DNA of 64,000 nucleotides from Bacteroidota bacterium (GCA_023450085.1 JAEXHI010000019.1:124001-188000); one strand, 5' to 3'. Shown: positions 1 through 8,590, counted from the stretch's first letter. Numbers and translations are program-made. Notes: generated from the letters alone by a model not told the origin.

Positions 1-222
1 ATGTTCTTCCTTTTGGTGAACATTATTCATAAGTTCCATTATCTAAAAACAGGCTTGGCGGTATTATTAACCTTTATTGGAGTGAAAATGCTAGGCCACG
101 GCTATTTAAAAGCTTGGGGCTTTACTACCGAACACTCGCTGATTATCATTGTGGGTATTTTGGCATTGAGTATCATTGCCTCGTTAGCATTTCCTAAGAA
201 GAAAGAAGTGCATAAAGCTTAA
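1..222 (+). CDS. TerC/Alx-family integral membrane protein, C-terminal part (5' truncated by window)
   Basis: The window opens inside a gene. The visible 73 residues hold two hydrophobic segments separated by a short polar stretch, and they end in a lysine-rich cytoplasmic tail (FPKKKEVHKA). The segment FHYLKTGLAVLLTFIGVKML is the pattern seen near the end of TerC/Alx-type proteins, a family linked to metal (manganese) homeostasis and tellurium resistance. The ATG at base 1 is probably an internal methionine, because family members are about 300 residues and this fragment starts within a transmembrane helix. The family call is from pattern recognition only, and the upstream part is not visible. 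Confidence 0.7.
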   Translation: MFFLLVNIIHKFHYLKTGLAVLLTFIGVKMLGHGYLKAWGFTTEHSLIIIVGILALSIIASLAFPKKKEVHKA

Positions 223-268
223 TCAGAATGTACTAAGGTGCCTTAGGTGGTCATAAAGATTGAGTAAA

Positions 269-832
269 TTATTTCACCCGCTTTTTATTATCACTCACAA
301 AAGCCTCCCAGCCAGAATAAGTTTTGCTTTTTCCCGAGGTTGATATCTTTTGAAAGGAATGACAAACAGCAACGGCCAAACCATCGGTAGCATCTAAAAA
401 CTCGGGAGTTTCGTTAAAGTTGAGCAAACGCTGCAACATAGCAGCTACCTGCTCTTTGCTGGCCGTGCCTTTACCAGTGATGGATTGTTTGATTTTTCGC
501 GGCGCATATTCTGTTACCGAAAGATTCCTAGACAGGGCAGCGGCCATGGTTACGCCTTGAGCCCTGCCCAGTTTCAACATTACCTGTACGTTTTTGCCAT
601 AAAAGGGAGCCTCAATAGCCAAGGCATCAGGTTTGTAATTTTCGATAAGGCCAATGGTTTTTTCAAAAATGCGCTGAAGCTTTAGGAAATGGTCATCCAA
701 GTGGTCAAGACGTATGACGCCTAGACTTAATAGTTCCATTTTACTGCCCTTTTCCAAAATTACCCCGTAACCCATAATTGCAGTTCCTGGGTCTACTCCT
801 AAAATAACACGTTCCTTTTTTTCAGCCAACAT
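269..832 (-). CDS. ruvC: Crossover junction endodeoxyribonuclease RuvC
   Basis: RuvC resolves Holliday junctions during recombination together with RuvAB. The 187-residue product has the usual family length. The first catalytic aspartate is in ILGVDPGTAIMGYGV (about residues 10-24). The acidic residue of the second site is in ALAIEAPFYGKNVQVMLKLG (about 70-90). The C-terminal acidic pair is in FLDATDGLAVAVCH (about 145-158). The conserved segment around KIKQSITGKGTASKEQV follows the second site. The gene stands alone, transcribed away from the flippase/glycosyltransferase run. No ruvA or ruvB is nearby, which is normal for Bacteroidota. Confidence 0.95.
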   Translation of the reverse strand: MLAEKKERVILGVDPGTAIMGYGVILEKGSKMELLSLGVIRLDHLDDHFLKLQRIFEKTIGLIENYKPDALAIEAPFYGKNVQVMLKLGRAQGVTMAAALSRNLSVTEYAPRKIKQSITGKGTASKEQVAAMLQRLLNFNETPEFLDATDGLAVAVCHSFQKISTSGKSKTYSGWEAFVSDNKKRVK

Positions 833-1097
833 GGTACAAAAGTAGAACTTATTTATTCAACCTTTTGCATTTAGCTACAGATGCACAGATTTTGTTTTCT
901 TTGAATCAAATCGAGCATTAATATTTCATTCAATAATGGCTTTTCTACAAAATAAAAATATCATTTTTTAATGTTCGTCTGCATTTTGTCTGTGTATCTG
1001 TGGCTGTATTTTTCAAATACACCTTAAGTTTATTTCATTTCCTTTTCGCCTAAAAATAGCGCAATGATAGACTTCAACTCAAGTTTATTAAGCATAT
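833..1097. other. Intergenic spacer with an imperfect long inverted repeat
   Basis: The spacer lies between divergent ruvC and the flippase-like gene. GCTACAGATGCACAGAT (about 873-889) is matched in inverted orientation by ATCTGTGGCTGT (about 996-1007), so the region can fold into a long imperfect hairpin. Similar 'atgtgtctatgtggtt' inverted fragments occur near 30.3, 48.1, 49.7 and 52.0 kb, so this looks like a dispersed repeat rather than a gene-specific regulator. No ORF of interest was seen. Confidence 0.5.
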
Positions 1098-2099
1098 TTG
1101 CACACACAAAAAGCATTTAGTTTGACATCCCGTTATAAAAAGATACTGTCCAACCTTATTAAAATAGCCGTAGTAGCGCTTGCTTTTTGGTTCATTTATA
1201 AAAAACTTACCAATCATAACGATTTAAAAGAGTTTATTGCCTTATTACGCGATATTCCGAGTTTGCAGATTAGCCTAGTGCTTGGCAGTGTATTTATGCT
1301 CATGTTATTTAACTGGGGCTTGGAAGCTGTAAAGTGGAAACGTTTAATACAAAGGGTAGAACAAATTAGCTTATGGCGAGCCATAGAATCAGTGTTTTGT
1401 GGTTTAACCTGGGCTGTTTTTACCCCCAACAGATTAGGTGAATACGGAGGCAGGGTTTTCTTCCTATCTCCAAAACGTCGGGTAGTAGGGGTGGTGGTGA
1501 TGACTGTAGGGAACATTGGCCAATTGGTGCTCACTAATGTTTTTGGAGCCATTGCTGCCTGTATTTTCGTCTATCGGTTTATTCCAATAGAGCCTATTCT
1601 TTTTGCAGCTATATGTGGGCTTTCTTTTGTGTTTGCCTTATTCTTTCTAATTTTTTATTTCAATATCAAATGGCTTAACGGACTTTTGCTATCGATAAAA
1701 TTTACCCGCAAATACGCCAAGTTCTATGCTGTTTTAGGACGCTATCAAAAAAAAGAGCTGCTACAAATTCTGCTGTTCTGTTTGGCCAGATATGCCGTTT
1801 TTACTACGCAGTATTTAATCATGTTCCTTTGGCTCATTCCAGATTTGAACTTGTTGGATGTGTTGATGTTGGTGCCTATTCTGTTTTTTGTGCAATCTAC
1901 TTTACCTTCTTTAGATTTGCTGGATATTGGCATTAGGAGTGTAACAGCTTTGTTTTTCTTCAAATATATTACCTCTCAAAATATTATAGTGGTAGCATGT
2001 ATTGCTAGTATCTGGCTCATCAATATTATAATTCCTGCTATCTTAGGTTCCTATTTCGTATTTAAACTCAACATCTTTGGAAATACTCGACGCAATTAA
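1098..2099 (+). CDS. Lysylphosphatidylglycerol synthase-type (YbhN/UPF0104) flippase-like membrane protein
   Basis: The product is a polytopic membrane protein of about 333 residues with roughly eight hydrophobic helices. The segment TPNRLGEYGGRVFFL (about residues 113-127) is the conserved core of the YbhN/LPG-synthase transmembrane family, which is implicated in lipid or lipid-linked substrate translocation. No ATG starts the frame. The stop at 1089 leaves TTG at 1098 or TTG at 1122 as candidate starts. A -7-like CATATTTG at 1093-1100 overlaps the first one, so 1122 may be the real start. The 3' end overlaps the next gene by 23 bases, which suggests translational coupling with the GT2 glycosyltransferase. 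The substrate is unknown. Confidence 0.75.
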   Translation: MHTQKAFSLTSRYKKILSNLIKIAVVALAFWFIYKKLTNHNDLKEFIALLRDIPSLQISLVLGSVFMLMLFNWGLEAVKWKRLIQRVEQISLWRAIESVFCGLTWAVFTPNRLGEYGGRVFFLSPKRRVVGVVVMTVGNIGQLVLTNVFGAIAACIFVYRFIPIEPILFAAICGLSFVFALFFLIFYFNIKWLNGLLLSIKFTRKYAKFYAVLGRYQKKELLQILLFCLARYAVFTTQYLIMFLWLIPDLNLLDVLMLVPILFFVQSTLPSLDLLDIGIRSVTALFFFKYITSQNIIVVACIASIWLINIIIPAILGSYFVFKLNIFGNTRRN

Positions 2100-3213
2100 C
2101 TACTTCTCGGCGTTTTTAACACTTATTTATGTGTTTGTGGTGGCTACTTTCATTGTAGGGTGGAAAAGAATTAAACTCTATCGAAAAAATGAAGCATCGC
2201 CTAAAACCTTGGTGTCTATCATTATTGCGGCTCGTAACGAAGAAGAGAAAATAGCCAAAACCATTGATGATGTGCTGGCACAACAATATCCCCGAGAGCT
2301 GTTTGAATTGATTGTAATTGATGACCATTCAACTGATAGCACTGCCGAAATAGTGACTAGCTACGAAAGGGAAGGCGTAAAACTGATTCGTTTGAACGAA
2401 GATAAAGCCCTTAACTCCTATAAGAAAAAAGCGATACAAACTGCTATTGATGGGGCAAAAGGTACCTTGATTATCACTACTGATGCCGATTGCAGAATGG
2501 GCCCCCAATGGTTGTCCACTATTGTCAATTGCTACGAAACGGTGGGCTACAAAATGATTTCATCGCCAGTGGCCTATTTTGAAGAGAAAAGCCTTTTCGA
2601 AGATTTGCAATCGCTGGAATTTAGTTACTTGATTGGTTTAGGTGCGTCGACCATAGGGAATAAAAATCCAAGTACCTGCAACGGAGCTAACTTAGCCTAT
2701 GAGAAAAAGGCGTTTGTTGAAGTGGGCGGTTTTAAAGGGATTGACGATTTAGCCTCAGGCGATGATGAGCTTTTGCTACATAAAATTGCGGCTATTTACG
2801 GAGATAAAATAGGTTTCCTAAAAAATAGAGAGGTTGTGGTTTACACTCATGCTAAACCAACTCTTGGAGAGTTTATCCAACAACGTAGACGCTGGGCCTC
2901 AAAAAGTACCCGCTATAAAGATAAGTCGGTAATTATTTTGGGCGTAAGCATTTGGCTGTTTAATGTGAGTATTGTGGTGAATGCTTTGTTGAGTATTTTC
3001 TTTGCAGCTTCACTTCCATTCTTGATTTTTCAGTTAGCGGCAAAAATGTTGATTGAGCTTATTTTCTTAGTTCAAATGACAAATTTCTTTAACAGAAGAG
3101 CCCTGCTTTGGTGGCTGCCTGCACTCAATATTTTACATGTCATCTACTTTATTTATATTGGCATTGCGGGAAACTCAGGAAAATATAACTGGAAAGGCCG
3201 AATGGTAAAATAA
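2077..3213 (+). CDS. Family 2 glycosyltransferase, membrane-anchored
   Basis: This is a processive-type GT2 enzyme. An N-terminal hydrophobic helix (residues about 8-28) is followed by the nucleotide-sugar fold beginning at SIIIAARNEEEKIAKTI. The first acidic site is in VIDDHSTDST, the metal-binding DAD motif is in ITTDADCRMGP, and QQRRRWASKSTRY matches the QxxRW acceptor signature. Two or three C-terminal helices anchor it in the inner membrane. The start is TTG at 2077, inside the previous gene; no better start is in frame before the first helix. Together with the upstream flippase-like protein it probably builds or exports an envelope glycolipid or polysaccharide. The sugar cannot be told from the sequence. 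Confidence 0.85.
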   Translation: MEILDAINYFSAFLTLIYVFVVATFIVGWKRIKLYRKNEASPKTLVSIIIAARNEEEKIAKTIDDVLAQQYPRELFELIVIDDHSTDSTAEIVTSYEREGVKLIRLNEDKALNSYKKKAIQTAIDGAKGTLIITTDADCRMGPQWLSTIVNCYETVGYKMISSPVAYFEEKSLFEDLQSLEFSYLIGLGASTIGNKNPSTCNGANLAYEKKAFVEVGGFKGIDDLASGDDELLLHKIAAIYGDKIGFLKNREVVVYTHAKPTLGEFIQQRRRWASKSTRYKDKSVIILGVSIWLFNVSIVVNALLSIFFAASLPFLIFQLAAKMLIELIFLVQMTNFFNRRALLWWLPALNILHVIYFIYIGIAGNSGKYNWKGRMVK

Positions 3214-3214
3214 C

Positions 3215-4303
3215 ATGGCAGATACTACTCAATCCACTAAGGTTTGGAAGAAATTCAGACGTAATACACTTGCATTAACTGGCCTTATTTTTATTTGTTT
3301 TATGGTTGTGGTTGGTATTTTGGGCTATTTAATTACGCCTGACCAAACGCCCTATGCCAATACCATGCATCTGCAGCTGACCAATAAAAAGCCAGGGCGT
3401 AGTTTTCAGTTCCTTATTGTTAGTCGAAATGAGAATATTAGACAAGTGGGAATATTTGAAAAAATGCTTTTTGGACAAGAAGCCAATATCAAGAGTATTC
3501 CTATCACTTCTTACCGTGTAGCAGGCAACAAAGTTTATGCCCGCGAATATATTGGAGACGATGAACAGGCCGAAGAAGAGGCTTATCCACTTGTTTCTGG
3601 TCAAAACACGTATCAAAAAACCTATTATTTGGGAACCGATATTTACGGTAGAGATTTGTTGAGTCGTTTAATTCTTGGCGTTCGCGTATCGCTTTCGGTA
3701 GGTTTAATGGCGGTGCTTATCTCCATGGTTATTGGAGTAGGTTTAGGTGCTATTGCAGGTTATTTCGGCGGAAAAGTAGATGCAGCCATTAGTTGGTTCA
3801 TGAACGTGATTTGGTCATTGCCCTCGTTACTGTTGGTGATTGCTATTTCCTTCGCCTTAGGTAAGGGGTTTTGGCAAATCTTCATTGCAGTGGGACTTTC
3901 TACTTGGGTTGATGTAGCTCGTTTAGTCCGTGGACAGGTAATGGCTTTAAAGCAAGTGGAATTTGTAGAAGCGGCCAAAGCTTTAGGTTTTTCGAACAGC
4001 CGAATCATCGTTAAACACATTTTGCCTAATATAGCTGGCCCCATTTTAGTGGTCGGCTCGGCCAACTTTGCTTCGGCTATTTTGTTGGAAACAGGTTTAA
4101 GTTTCTTAGGTTTTGGTGCTCAGCCACCCATGCCAAGTTGGGGAACCATGATTAAGGAACATTACGGTTATATCATTATGGATGCTGCTTATTTGGCTGT
4201 GTTGCCAGGTTTGGCCATTATGCTCACGGTTTATGCTTTCAATTTAATTGCCATTGGCTTACGTGATGCCTTTGATGTAAAAGGCCAAAATACGAGTGTT
4301 TAA
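3215..4303 (+). CDS. OppC/DppC-type ABC transporter permease
   Basis: The product is a binding-protein-dependent transport permease of about 362 residues. The N-terminal helix (about 18-40) is followed by a long periplasmic segment, then GTDIYGRDLLSRLILGVRVS, the hallmark just before the core helices of OppC/DppC. The EAA loop, EAAKALGFSNSRIIVKHILP (about 250-269), contacts the ATPase. It starts one base after the GT2 stop, so it is probably cotranscribed with it. No solute-binding protein, OppB partner or ATPase is encoded nearby, so its partners must be elsewhere. Peptide transport is the default expectation for the family. Confidence 0.88.
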   Translation: MADTTQSTKVWKKFRRNTLALTGLIFICFMVVVGILGYLITPDQTPYANTMHLQLTNKKPGRSFQFLIVSRNENIRQVGIFEKMLFGQEANIKSIPITSYRVAGNKVYAREYIGDDEQAEEEAYPLVSGQNTYQKTYYLGTDIYGRDLLSRLILGVRVSLSVGLMAVLISMVIGVGLGAIAGYFGGKVDAAISWFMNVIWSLPSLLLVIAISFALGKGFWQIFIAVGLSTWVDVARLVRGQVMALKQVEFVEAAKALGFSNSRIIVKHILPNIAGPILVVGSANFASAILLETGLSFLGFGAQPPMPSWGTMIKEHYGYIIMDAAYLAVLPGLAIMLTVYAFNLIAIGLRDAFDVKGQNTSV

Positions 4304-4694
4304 TTTGCTCTTTTTTTGTCATTCAGAGCGCTACCTGTACCTAGGCTTCGGTAGCGAAGACCGCGAAGCAGCTACGAAGTAAATCTTTTGATGGCTAAAC
4401 GTCCTTACTTTGAGATTCCTTCCCGACATATTGGGACAAACGCAATCGTCGGAATGACAAGCGTTGTTCCTTAGGCCAATAGGCAGGATGTTAACTGGCA
4501 CAGTCTTAACCTAACTAAACCTGGGTGTAGTGTAAAGCCCGCAAGCGAGCATTACTGCGTAGCAGTTAGCGAGTGCGGACTTGAAACGGAACACAGGACT
4601 TACTTTAATCGCAGTATTTAAGAGGCTTTTCAAAAAAATAATCAATAAAATACAGCCCTGTGATTTAAATGCTAAAAACTCTCTTTTTAAGTGT
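4304..4694. repeat. Spacer with degenerate dispersed repeat sequence
   Basis: Between the permease and rnhB there is no convincing gene. The segment from about 4318 to 4460 is patchwork: GTCATTCAGAGCG, CTTCGGTAGCGAAGACCGCG, and an imperfect palindrome TCCCGACATATTGGGA at 4431-4446, ending in GTCGGAATGAC. The same vocabulary recurs at 52.1 kb and in the 48-52 kb repeat blocks. About 4530-4580 has GCCCGCAAGCGAGC and GCAGTTAGCGAGTGCGGAC, another short inverted-repeat motif. The reading frame of rnhB is open back to 4581, but that part is repeat-derived. Confidence 0.55.
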
Positions 4695-4702
4695 TATTTT
4701 TG
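4695..4702 (+). promoter_or_regulatory. Bacteroidota -7 element for rnhB
   Basis: TATTTTTG is a perfect TAnnTTTG match ending four bases before ATG 4707. It decides the start: the longer open frame from 4581 would begin upstream of the promoter. It implies a very short or absent 5' leader. No clear -33 element was found. Confidence 0.6.
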
Positions 4703-4706
4703 TGAT

Positions 4707-5306
4707 ATGCTGCTAAACTGTTATCAAATAGAATTAATTGAGGCTGGCTGCGATGAGGCTGGACGTGGTTGTTTGGCTGGCCCAGTAGTGGCGGCTGCGG
4801 TAATTTTGCCCAAAGATTTTTATTTGGAGGGCTTAACGGATTCGAAGCAGCTAACGCACAAGAAAAGGGACGAGCTTAGGCCAGTTATCGAAGAAAAAGC
4901 GTTGGCATGGGCGGTAGCCATGGTTGACCATGAAGAGATTGACCGCATCAATATTTTAAATGCTTCTTTTTTGGCCATGCATCGCGCTTTAGACCAGCTG
5001 GTGCTGAGGCCCGAATATTTGGCGATTGACGGTAACCGCTTTAAGGCTTATCAAGAAATTAAGCATTCGTGCATTGTAAAAGGCGATGGCAAATACTTGA
5101 ACATTGCGGCAGCTTCTATTTTAGCAAAAACGCACAGAGACGAGTATATGGCTGCCTTGGATGTTGATTATCCGCAGTATGATTGGAAAAAGAATAAAGG
5201 TTATCCAACCATTGCCCATCGCAATGCGGTGATTAATATGGGCGCATCTCCTTACCACCGAAAAACGTTTAATGTAACCAGTCCACAGCTTACGATAGAT
5301 TTTTAA
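4707..5306 (+). CDS. rnhB: Ribonuclease HII
   Basis: RNase HII nicks RNA-DNA hybrids at embedded ribonucleotides. The product from ATG 4707 is 199 residues, the normal family size. The catalytic signature is EAGCDEAGRGCLAGPVVAAA near the N terminus (Asp and Glu of DEAGRG). A further acidic residue is in YLAIDGNRF, and the conserved NIAAASILAKTHRDEYM segment follows. GYPTIAHRNAV near the C terminus is also typical. An in-frame TTG at 4581 would add 42 residues without family similarity, and a perfect -7 element precedes ATG 4707, so the shorter form is preferred. The GT4 gene starts two bases downstream and is probably cotranscribed. Confidence 0.93.
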   Translation: MLLNCYQIELIEAGCDEAGRGCLAGPVVAAAVILPKDFYLEGLTDSKQLTHKKRDELRPVIEEKALAWAVAMVDHEEIDRINILNASFLAMHRALDQLVLRPEYLAIDGNRFKAYQEIKHSCIVKGDGKYLNIAAASILAKTHRDEYMAALDVDYPQYDWKKNKGYPTIAHRNAVINMGASPYHRKTFNVTSPQLTIDF

Positions 5307-5308
5307 AC

Positions 5309-6511
5309 TTGAAAGTACTTCTGCTATGTCATAGAGTTCCTTTTCCGCCAAACAGCGGCTACCCCATTGTGGTTTATAATACCATTAAGGGGCTGCTTGA
5401 GCTTGGGGTGGAACTGACTTTGTTTAGTCTCAACAACTCTAAGCAGTATGTGGATGTGGATGATATTTATGACCCTGTTTTTGAAAAAATCAACTTTCAT
5501 TCGTTTACGGTAGATATTGAGGTAAACGTTTGGGATGCATTTGTCAATATTTTCTCCAATCAATCCTACAACGTTTCCCGTTACTATGACCACGATGCGG
5601 AGAAGGTTTTGGAGAACGTTTTGCGTGAACAGGAGTTTGATGTAGTGCAATTTGAAGGACTTTTTGTAGTGCCTTATTTGGATACAGTGAAGGCTCATAG
5701 TAAAGCTAAATTGGTTTACAGAGCACACCATATTGAACATGATGTGTGGGAACGTTTGGCCTTAGGAGAGCGGTTTACCCCTCGAAGAACTTATTTGGAA
5801 TTTTTGTCGCGTAGGTTAAAGGCTTATGAGACGGAACAGATTAACCGTTTTCATCAGGTGTTTGCCATTAGTAACCCTGATAGGCAAAAATTGTTGTTAA
5901 TGGGTTGTCAAACCCGATTGGATGTTTTTCCAGTAGCTTTAGATTTCACGAAATATAAAATAGATACCAGTAGAACCAGCTTTCCGACCTTGTTCCATTT
6001 GGGAGCGATGGATTGGCGTCCAAATAAAGAAGGTTTAGAGTGGTTTTTGGATGAGATTTGGCCAGATATTGAAGAATTGAGTGGCGAGCTCCGTTTTTAC
6101 ATTGCAGGGAAGAACATGCAAAAACAGTTTTTCGAATACGATTCGGATAACCTGATTGTGGAAGGGGAGGTGTTTGACGCGGTAGATTTTATTAATAGTA
6201 AGGCTATTATGATTGTTCCTTTGCTATCGGGGAGTGGTATGCGGGTGAAGATTATTGAAGGCATGGCGATGCAGAAATGTATTATTGCCACTACTATGGC
6301 CGCCGAAGGTATTGATTGTAAGCACGGGAAGGATATTTTGATTGCCGATACTGCCGACGAGTTTTATCGCTCTATTTTGAAGTGTATTACGCAGCCTAAT
6401 AAGTGGCAGGAAATTGGCAAAAACGCTAGAAAGACAGCGGAGAAGCATCATGAAATTAATGCGAATGCTAAGCGCATGTTCGATATTTATCAGGAGTTAA
6501 CGGTGGTGTAG
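5309..6511 (+). CDS. Family 4 glycosyltransferase (GT-B fold)
   Basis: A soluble GT-B glycosyltransferase of 400 residues. The N-terminal domain begins with the first strand and glycine-containing loop LLLCHRVPFPPNSGYPIVVY. The C-terminal nucleotide-sugar domain includes HLGAMDWRPNKEGLEWFLDE (about 231-250) and the donor-binding PLLSGSGMRVKIIEGMAMQK (about 305-324), with the E of IIEGMA in the expected position. The start is TTG 5309, two bases after the rnhB stop; the protein is complete from its first strand. It probably acts in envelope polysaccharide synthesis with the GT2 enzyme upstream. The acceptor is unknown. Confidence 0.85.
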   Translation: MKVLLLCHRVPFPPNSGYPIVVYNTIKGLLELGVELTLFSLNNSKQYVDVDDIYDPVFEKINFHSFTVDIEVNVWDAFVNIFSNQSYNVSRYYDHDAEKVLENVLREQEFDVVQFEGLFVVPYLDTVKAHSKAKLVYRAHHIEHDVWERLALGERFTPRRTYLEFLSRRLKAYETEQINRFHQVFAISNPDRQKLLLMGCQTRLDVFPVALDFTKYKIDTSRTSFPTLFHLGAMDWRPNKEGLEWFLDEIWPDIEELSGELRFYIAGKNMQKQFFEYDSDNLIVEGEVFDAVDFINSKAIMIVPLLSGSGMRVKIIEGMAMQKCIIATTMAAEGIDCKHGKDILIADTADEFYRSILKCITQPNKWQEIGKNARKTAEKHHEINANAKRMFDIYQELTVV

Positions 6512-6834
6512 TTTTTACTAGTTTTTCACGTCATATCGAGGAACCCATTTTCGTCATTTCGACGATCGAAGGAGGAGAACCGGAGCTCTACGTAGTAAAA
6601 TCTAACAAGTTGTCTTTTATTTCATGTCGTTAGATTTCTCGTCGCTGCGCTTCCCTCGAAATGACGGGGAGGGGCTGAAAGACTTACGAAGTTTAACTTT
6701 GTCTGCTTGTGGTTTTACAGGTAAAGTTGAGGGCTTCGCCGTTTTAAAACTTCGTAAGTCTAATGCACCTTCGCAATGACGGAAATAGGAGCAGCGCGTC
6801 ATTGCGAGTTTACGAAGCAATCTCAAGGTTATTC
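6512..6834. repeat. Intergenic repeat cluster (three different hairpin families)
   Basis: This convergent spacer is packed with dispersed repeats and has no gene. About 6538-6664 contains CGTCATTTCGACGATCGAAGG and CGTTAGATTTCTCGTCGCTG ending in TCGAAATGACG, related to the 48-52 kb blocks. From about 6681 to 6760, GACTTACGAAGTTT and AAACTTCGTAAGTC are inverted arms around a 50-base loop; the same arms recur near 60.71 kb with a short loop. At 6797-6826, CGTCATTGCGAG and ACGAAGCAATCTCA form a half-copy of the hairpin family seen complete at 20.4, 28.7 and 55.6 kb. Confidence 0.65.
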
Positions 6835-7272
6835 TTACTTCGCCACATCCTTGTGCGTACTAATCGCAATCCTGTTCCAGCCGTTAATTGCCACAATGGC
6901 CATGATGATTTGAGCTAGGTAGTTTTCTCCAAAGGTGTTTACTGCTTTTTCATAAAGTTCATCGCTCACGCCACCTTGGTGAATAAGGGTGATTTTTTCG
7001 GTCAAGTCTAAAAGCGTTTTTTCTTCCTCGGTAAACAAACTAGTTTCTCTCCAAGCGTTCAATAAAAAGATACGTTGCTGTGTTTCGCCAATTTTAAGCG
7101 CATCTTTGGTATGCATGTCTAAGCAAAAAGCACAACCGTTAATTTGAGAAGCCCTGATTTTAATCAGTTCGTAGTGAGATTTTTGTAATGAAGTGTTTTG
7201 CAGGTAGCTTTCTAGTCCAAACATTGCTTTGTAAGCATTAGGTTCTAGGCTTAATAAATCTATTCTTTTCAT
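6835..7272 (-). CDS. Carboxymuconolactone decarboxylase / AhpD-family protein
   Basis: A 145-residue all-helical AhpD-like protein. The redox motif GCAFCLDMHTKDA (Cys47, Cys50, His54) matches the CxxC-xxxH active site of the peroxidase-linked members of this family. The usual flanking helices (SHYELIKIRASQINGC) are present. It likely acts as a cytosolic disulphide or peroxide reductase. It lies next to, and on the same strand as, a Crp/Fnr-like regulator about 150 bases upstream, a frequent pairing in Bacteroidota, so the regulator may control it. The true substrate is unknown. Confidence 0.88.
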   Translation of the reverse strand: MKRIDLLSLEPNAYKAMFGLESYLQNTSLQKSHYELIKIRASQINGCAFCLDMHTKDALKIGETQQRIFLLNAWRETSLFTEEEKTLLDLTEKITLIHQGGVSDELYEKAVNTFGENYLAQIIMAIVAINGWNRIAISTHKDVAK

Positions 7273-7424
7273 TGTATCAAGTATTAAAAATTATTCGTGT
7301 TGAATTAATGATACAAAGTTAAAGAAGCCTGCTGGCAAGAAACTTAAACTGGTTTAAGAAAGCAAAATGGGCATGCTAACAAATTATCTCATCATCACAT
7401 TACCTTATTATCTCATTGTGGTCA

Positions 7425-8003
7425 TTACTTTCCAAAATGTTTTTTCTTGATTTCACTGAGATATTCGGGGGTAAAGCCAAGGTAAGAAGCCAATAAGTAC
7501 TGCGGCACACGTTGTAGGAATGCAGGCTGGCTGTTGGCAAAGTGAAAGTAAAGTTCTTCTCTGGAATATTCGTTGATGTATTTTATTCTCAGTTGGGCAG
7601 CAGCGAATGACTTTTCAAATACCCTTCTGAAATATCGCTCCATTTGAGGGTGTTTGGCCAGCATTTTTTCCTGTGCCTCGTAACTAATGCTCAAAACTTC
7701 CGATTGCTCTACCGCTTGGATACTGAAAGCACTAGGCTTTTGTTCCAAAAAAGCGAGGTTGTCGGTCATCCACCAACTTTCGATGCCAAATTGGGTGGTT
7801 TGTTCGGCACCTGTTTCCTTTACATAAAACAACCTGAGGCAGCCTTTGAGCACAAAAAAGTGTCGTCTGCAAACCTGTCCTTCACTTAATAGGATTTCCT
7901 TCTTTTTGGCTGAGATAGGCTCAAAGAAGGTCAAGATATCAGTAAAATCACTTTCGCTGACCGTGGCAAATTTCTGGATATGTTTAAAAAGTAAGTTGGA
8001 CAT
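7425..8003 (-). CDS. Crp/Fnr-family transcriptional regulator
   Basis: A 192-residue protein with an N-terminal cyclic-nucleotide-binding-like beta roll (LLSEGQVCRRHFFVLKGCLR, about residues 38-57) and a C-terminal winged-helix region (YLLASYLGFTPEYLSEIKKK, about 168-187). There is no CxxC cluster for iron-sulphur binding, and the R-S cAMP pocket is not obvious, so the ligand is unknown. The start ATG at 8003 gives a complete N-terminal helix. Its neighbour downstream on the same strand is the AhpD-like gene, the most likely target. Confidence 0.85.
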   Translation of the reverse strand: MSNLLFKHIQKFATVSESDFTDILTFFEPISAKKKEILLSEGQVCRRHFFVLKGCLRLFYVKETGAEQTTQFGIESWWMTDNLAFLEQKPSAFSIQAVEQSEVLSISYEAQEKMLAKHPQMERYFRRVFEKSFAAAQLRIKYINEYSREELYFHFANSQPAFLQRVPQYLLASYLGFTPEYLSEIKKKHFGK

Positions 8004-8037
8004 TGACCGCTAATATAGCTGGATTTGGAGATATTTC

Positions 8038-8190
8038 GCTTCTTAATTACGGCAATTGAGGTTTGTAAGGTGTCAAGGGCAATTACATTAACGGCGAGGA
8101 CGCCGTTATCCTGCGTCAGGGTTAGGTTTGGCTCCTTTGTTGTCTGGCCATCAGGGCTGGGTTTGGCGTCCTCGCCAAACAGCAGGGTAA
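8038..8190. repeat. Copy A of a 153-base palindrome-bearing repeat
   Basis: This unit begins GCTTCTTAATTAC and ends CCTCGCCAAACAGCAGGGTAA. It carries two inverted 12-mers: GGCGAGGACGCC near its start (inside ACGGCGAGGACGCCGT) and its reverse complement GGCGTCCTCGCC near its end (inside GTTTGGCGTCCTCGCCAAAC). Each also forms its own small hairpin. A second copy starts 224 bases later. No long ORF is present. Confidence 0.75.
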
Positions 8191-8261
8191 ACTGAAAAGA
8201 CTAATAACTGAGTGGAACGGCGGGGGCGCCTTTTTTTGGCGGTAGGACTAAGAAATAATTT

Positions 8262-8414
8262 GCTTCTTAATTACAGCGATTGAGTTTGTAAAGCGTAAAG
8301 GGCAATTGCATTAACGGCGAGGGCGCCGTTATCCTGCATTAGGGTTAGGGTTTAGGACTTCTATTGTCTGGTCATTAGAGCTAGGTTTGGCATCCTCGCC
8401 AAACAGCAAGCTAA
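8262..8414. repeat. Copy B of the 153-base palindrome-bearing repeat
   Basis: Same length and layout as copy A, with scattered substitutions (GGCGAGGGCGCC for GGCGAGGACGCC, and GGCATCCTCGCC at the other end). The link between the copies (8191-8261) contains a decayed related hairpin, CGGCGGGGGCGCC followed by a T run and TTGGCGG. The copies lie upstream of the cryptochrome gene and probably are not part of its promoter. Confidence 0.75.
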
Positions 8415-8569
8415 GCCGTAAAATACCAAAGTCAAATACCCATAGAATGACCAACCACAGTTACGCTTTGCAACACAAACTTTACGTAAAAGGATGCTAT
8501 GTTATAAATATGTAAAATTGGAGGGGGTTTCAAGGCTTTTGGACTAAAATTTCGCAAATTGCAAGCTCT

Positions 8570-8577
8570 TAAGTTTG
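8570..8577 (+). promoter_or_regulatory. Bacteroidota -7 element before the cryptochrome gene
   Basis: TAAGTTTG is a perfect TAnnTTTG match. It ends one base before the first in-frame ATG (8579), so transcription likely begins near or after that ATG. This favours the second ATG at 8591 as the start. Confidence 0.55.
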
Positions 8578-8590
8578 AATGGCTAGGGAT

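Noticed and set aside
2116..2328. Open frames opposite known genes (for example within the GT2 gene)
   Set aside because: They are antisense shadows of well-supported coding regions, with no family motifs or start signals of their own.
4581..4706. N-terminal extension of rnhB from TTG 4581
   Set aside because: The 42 extra residues have no RNase HII similarity, overlap repeat-derived sequence and lie before a perfect -7 element at 4695-4702.
8038..8414. Possible small ORFs on the minus strand of the 153-base repeats
   Set aside because: One frame of copy A reads without stops for a while, but copy B has length-neutral changes that do not look codon-constrained, and no start or promoter is seen.
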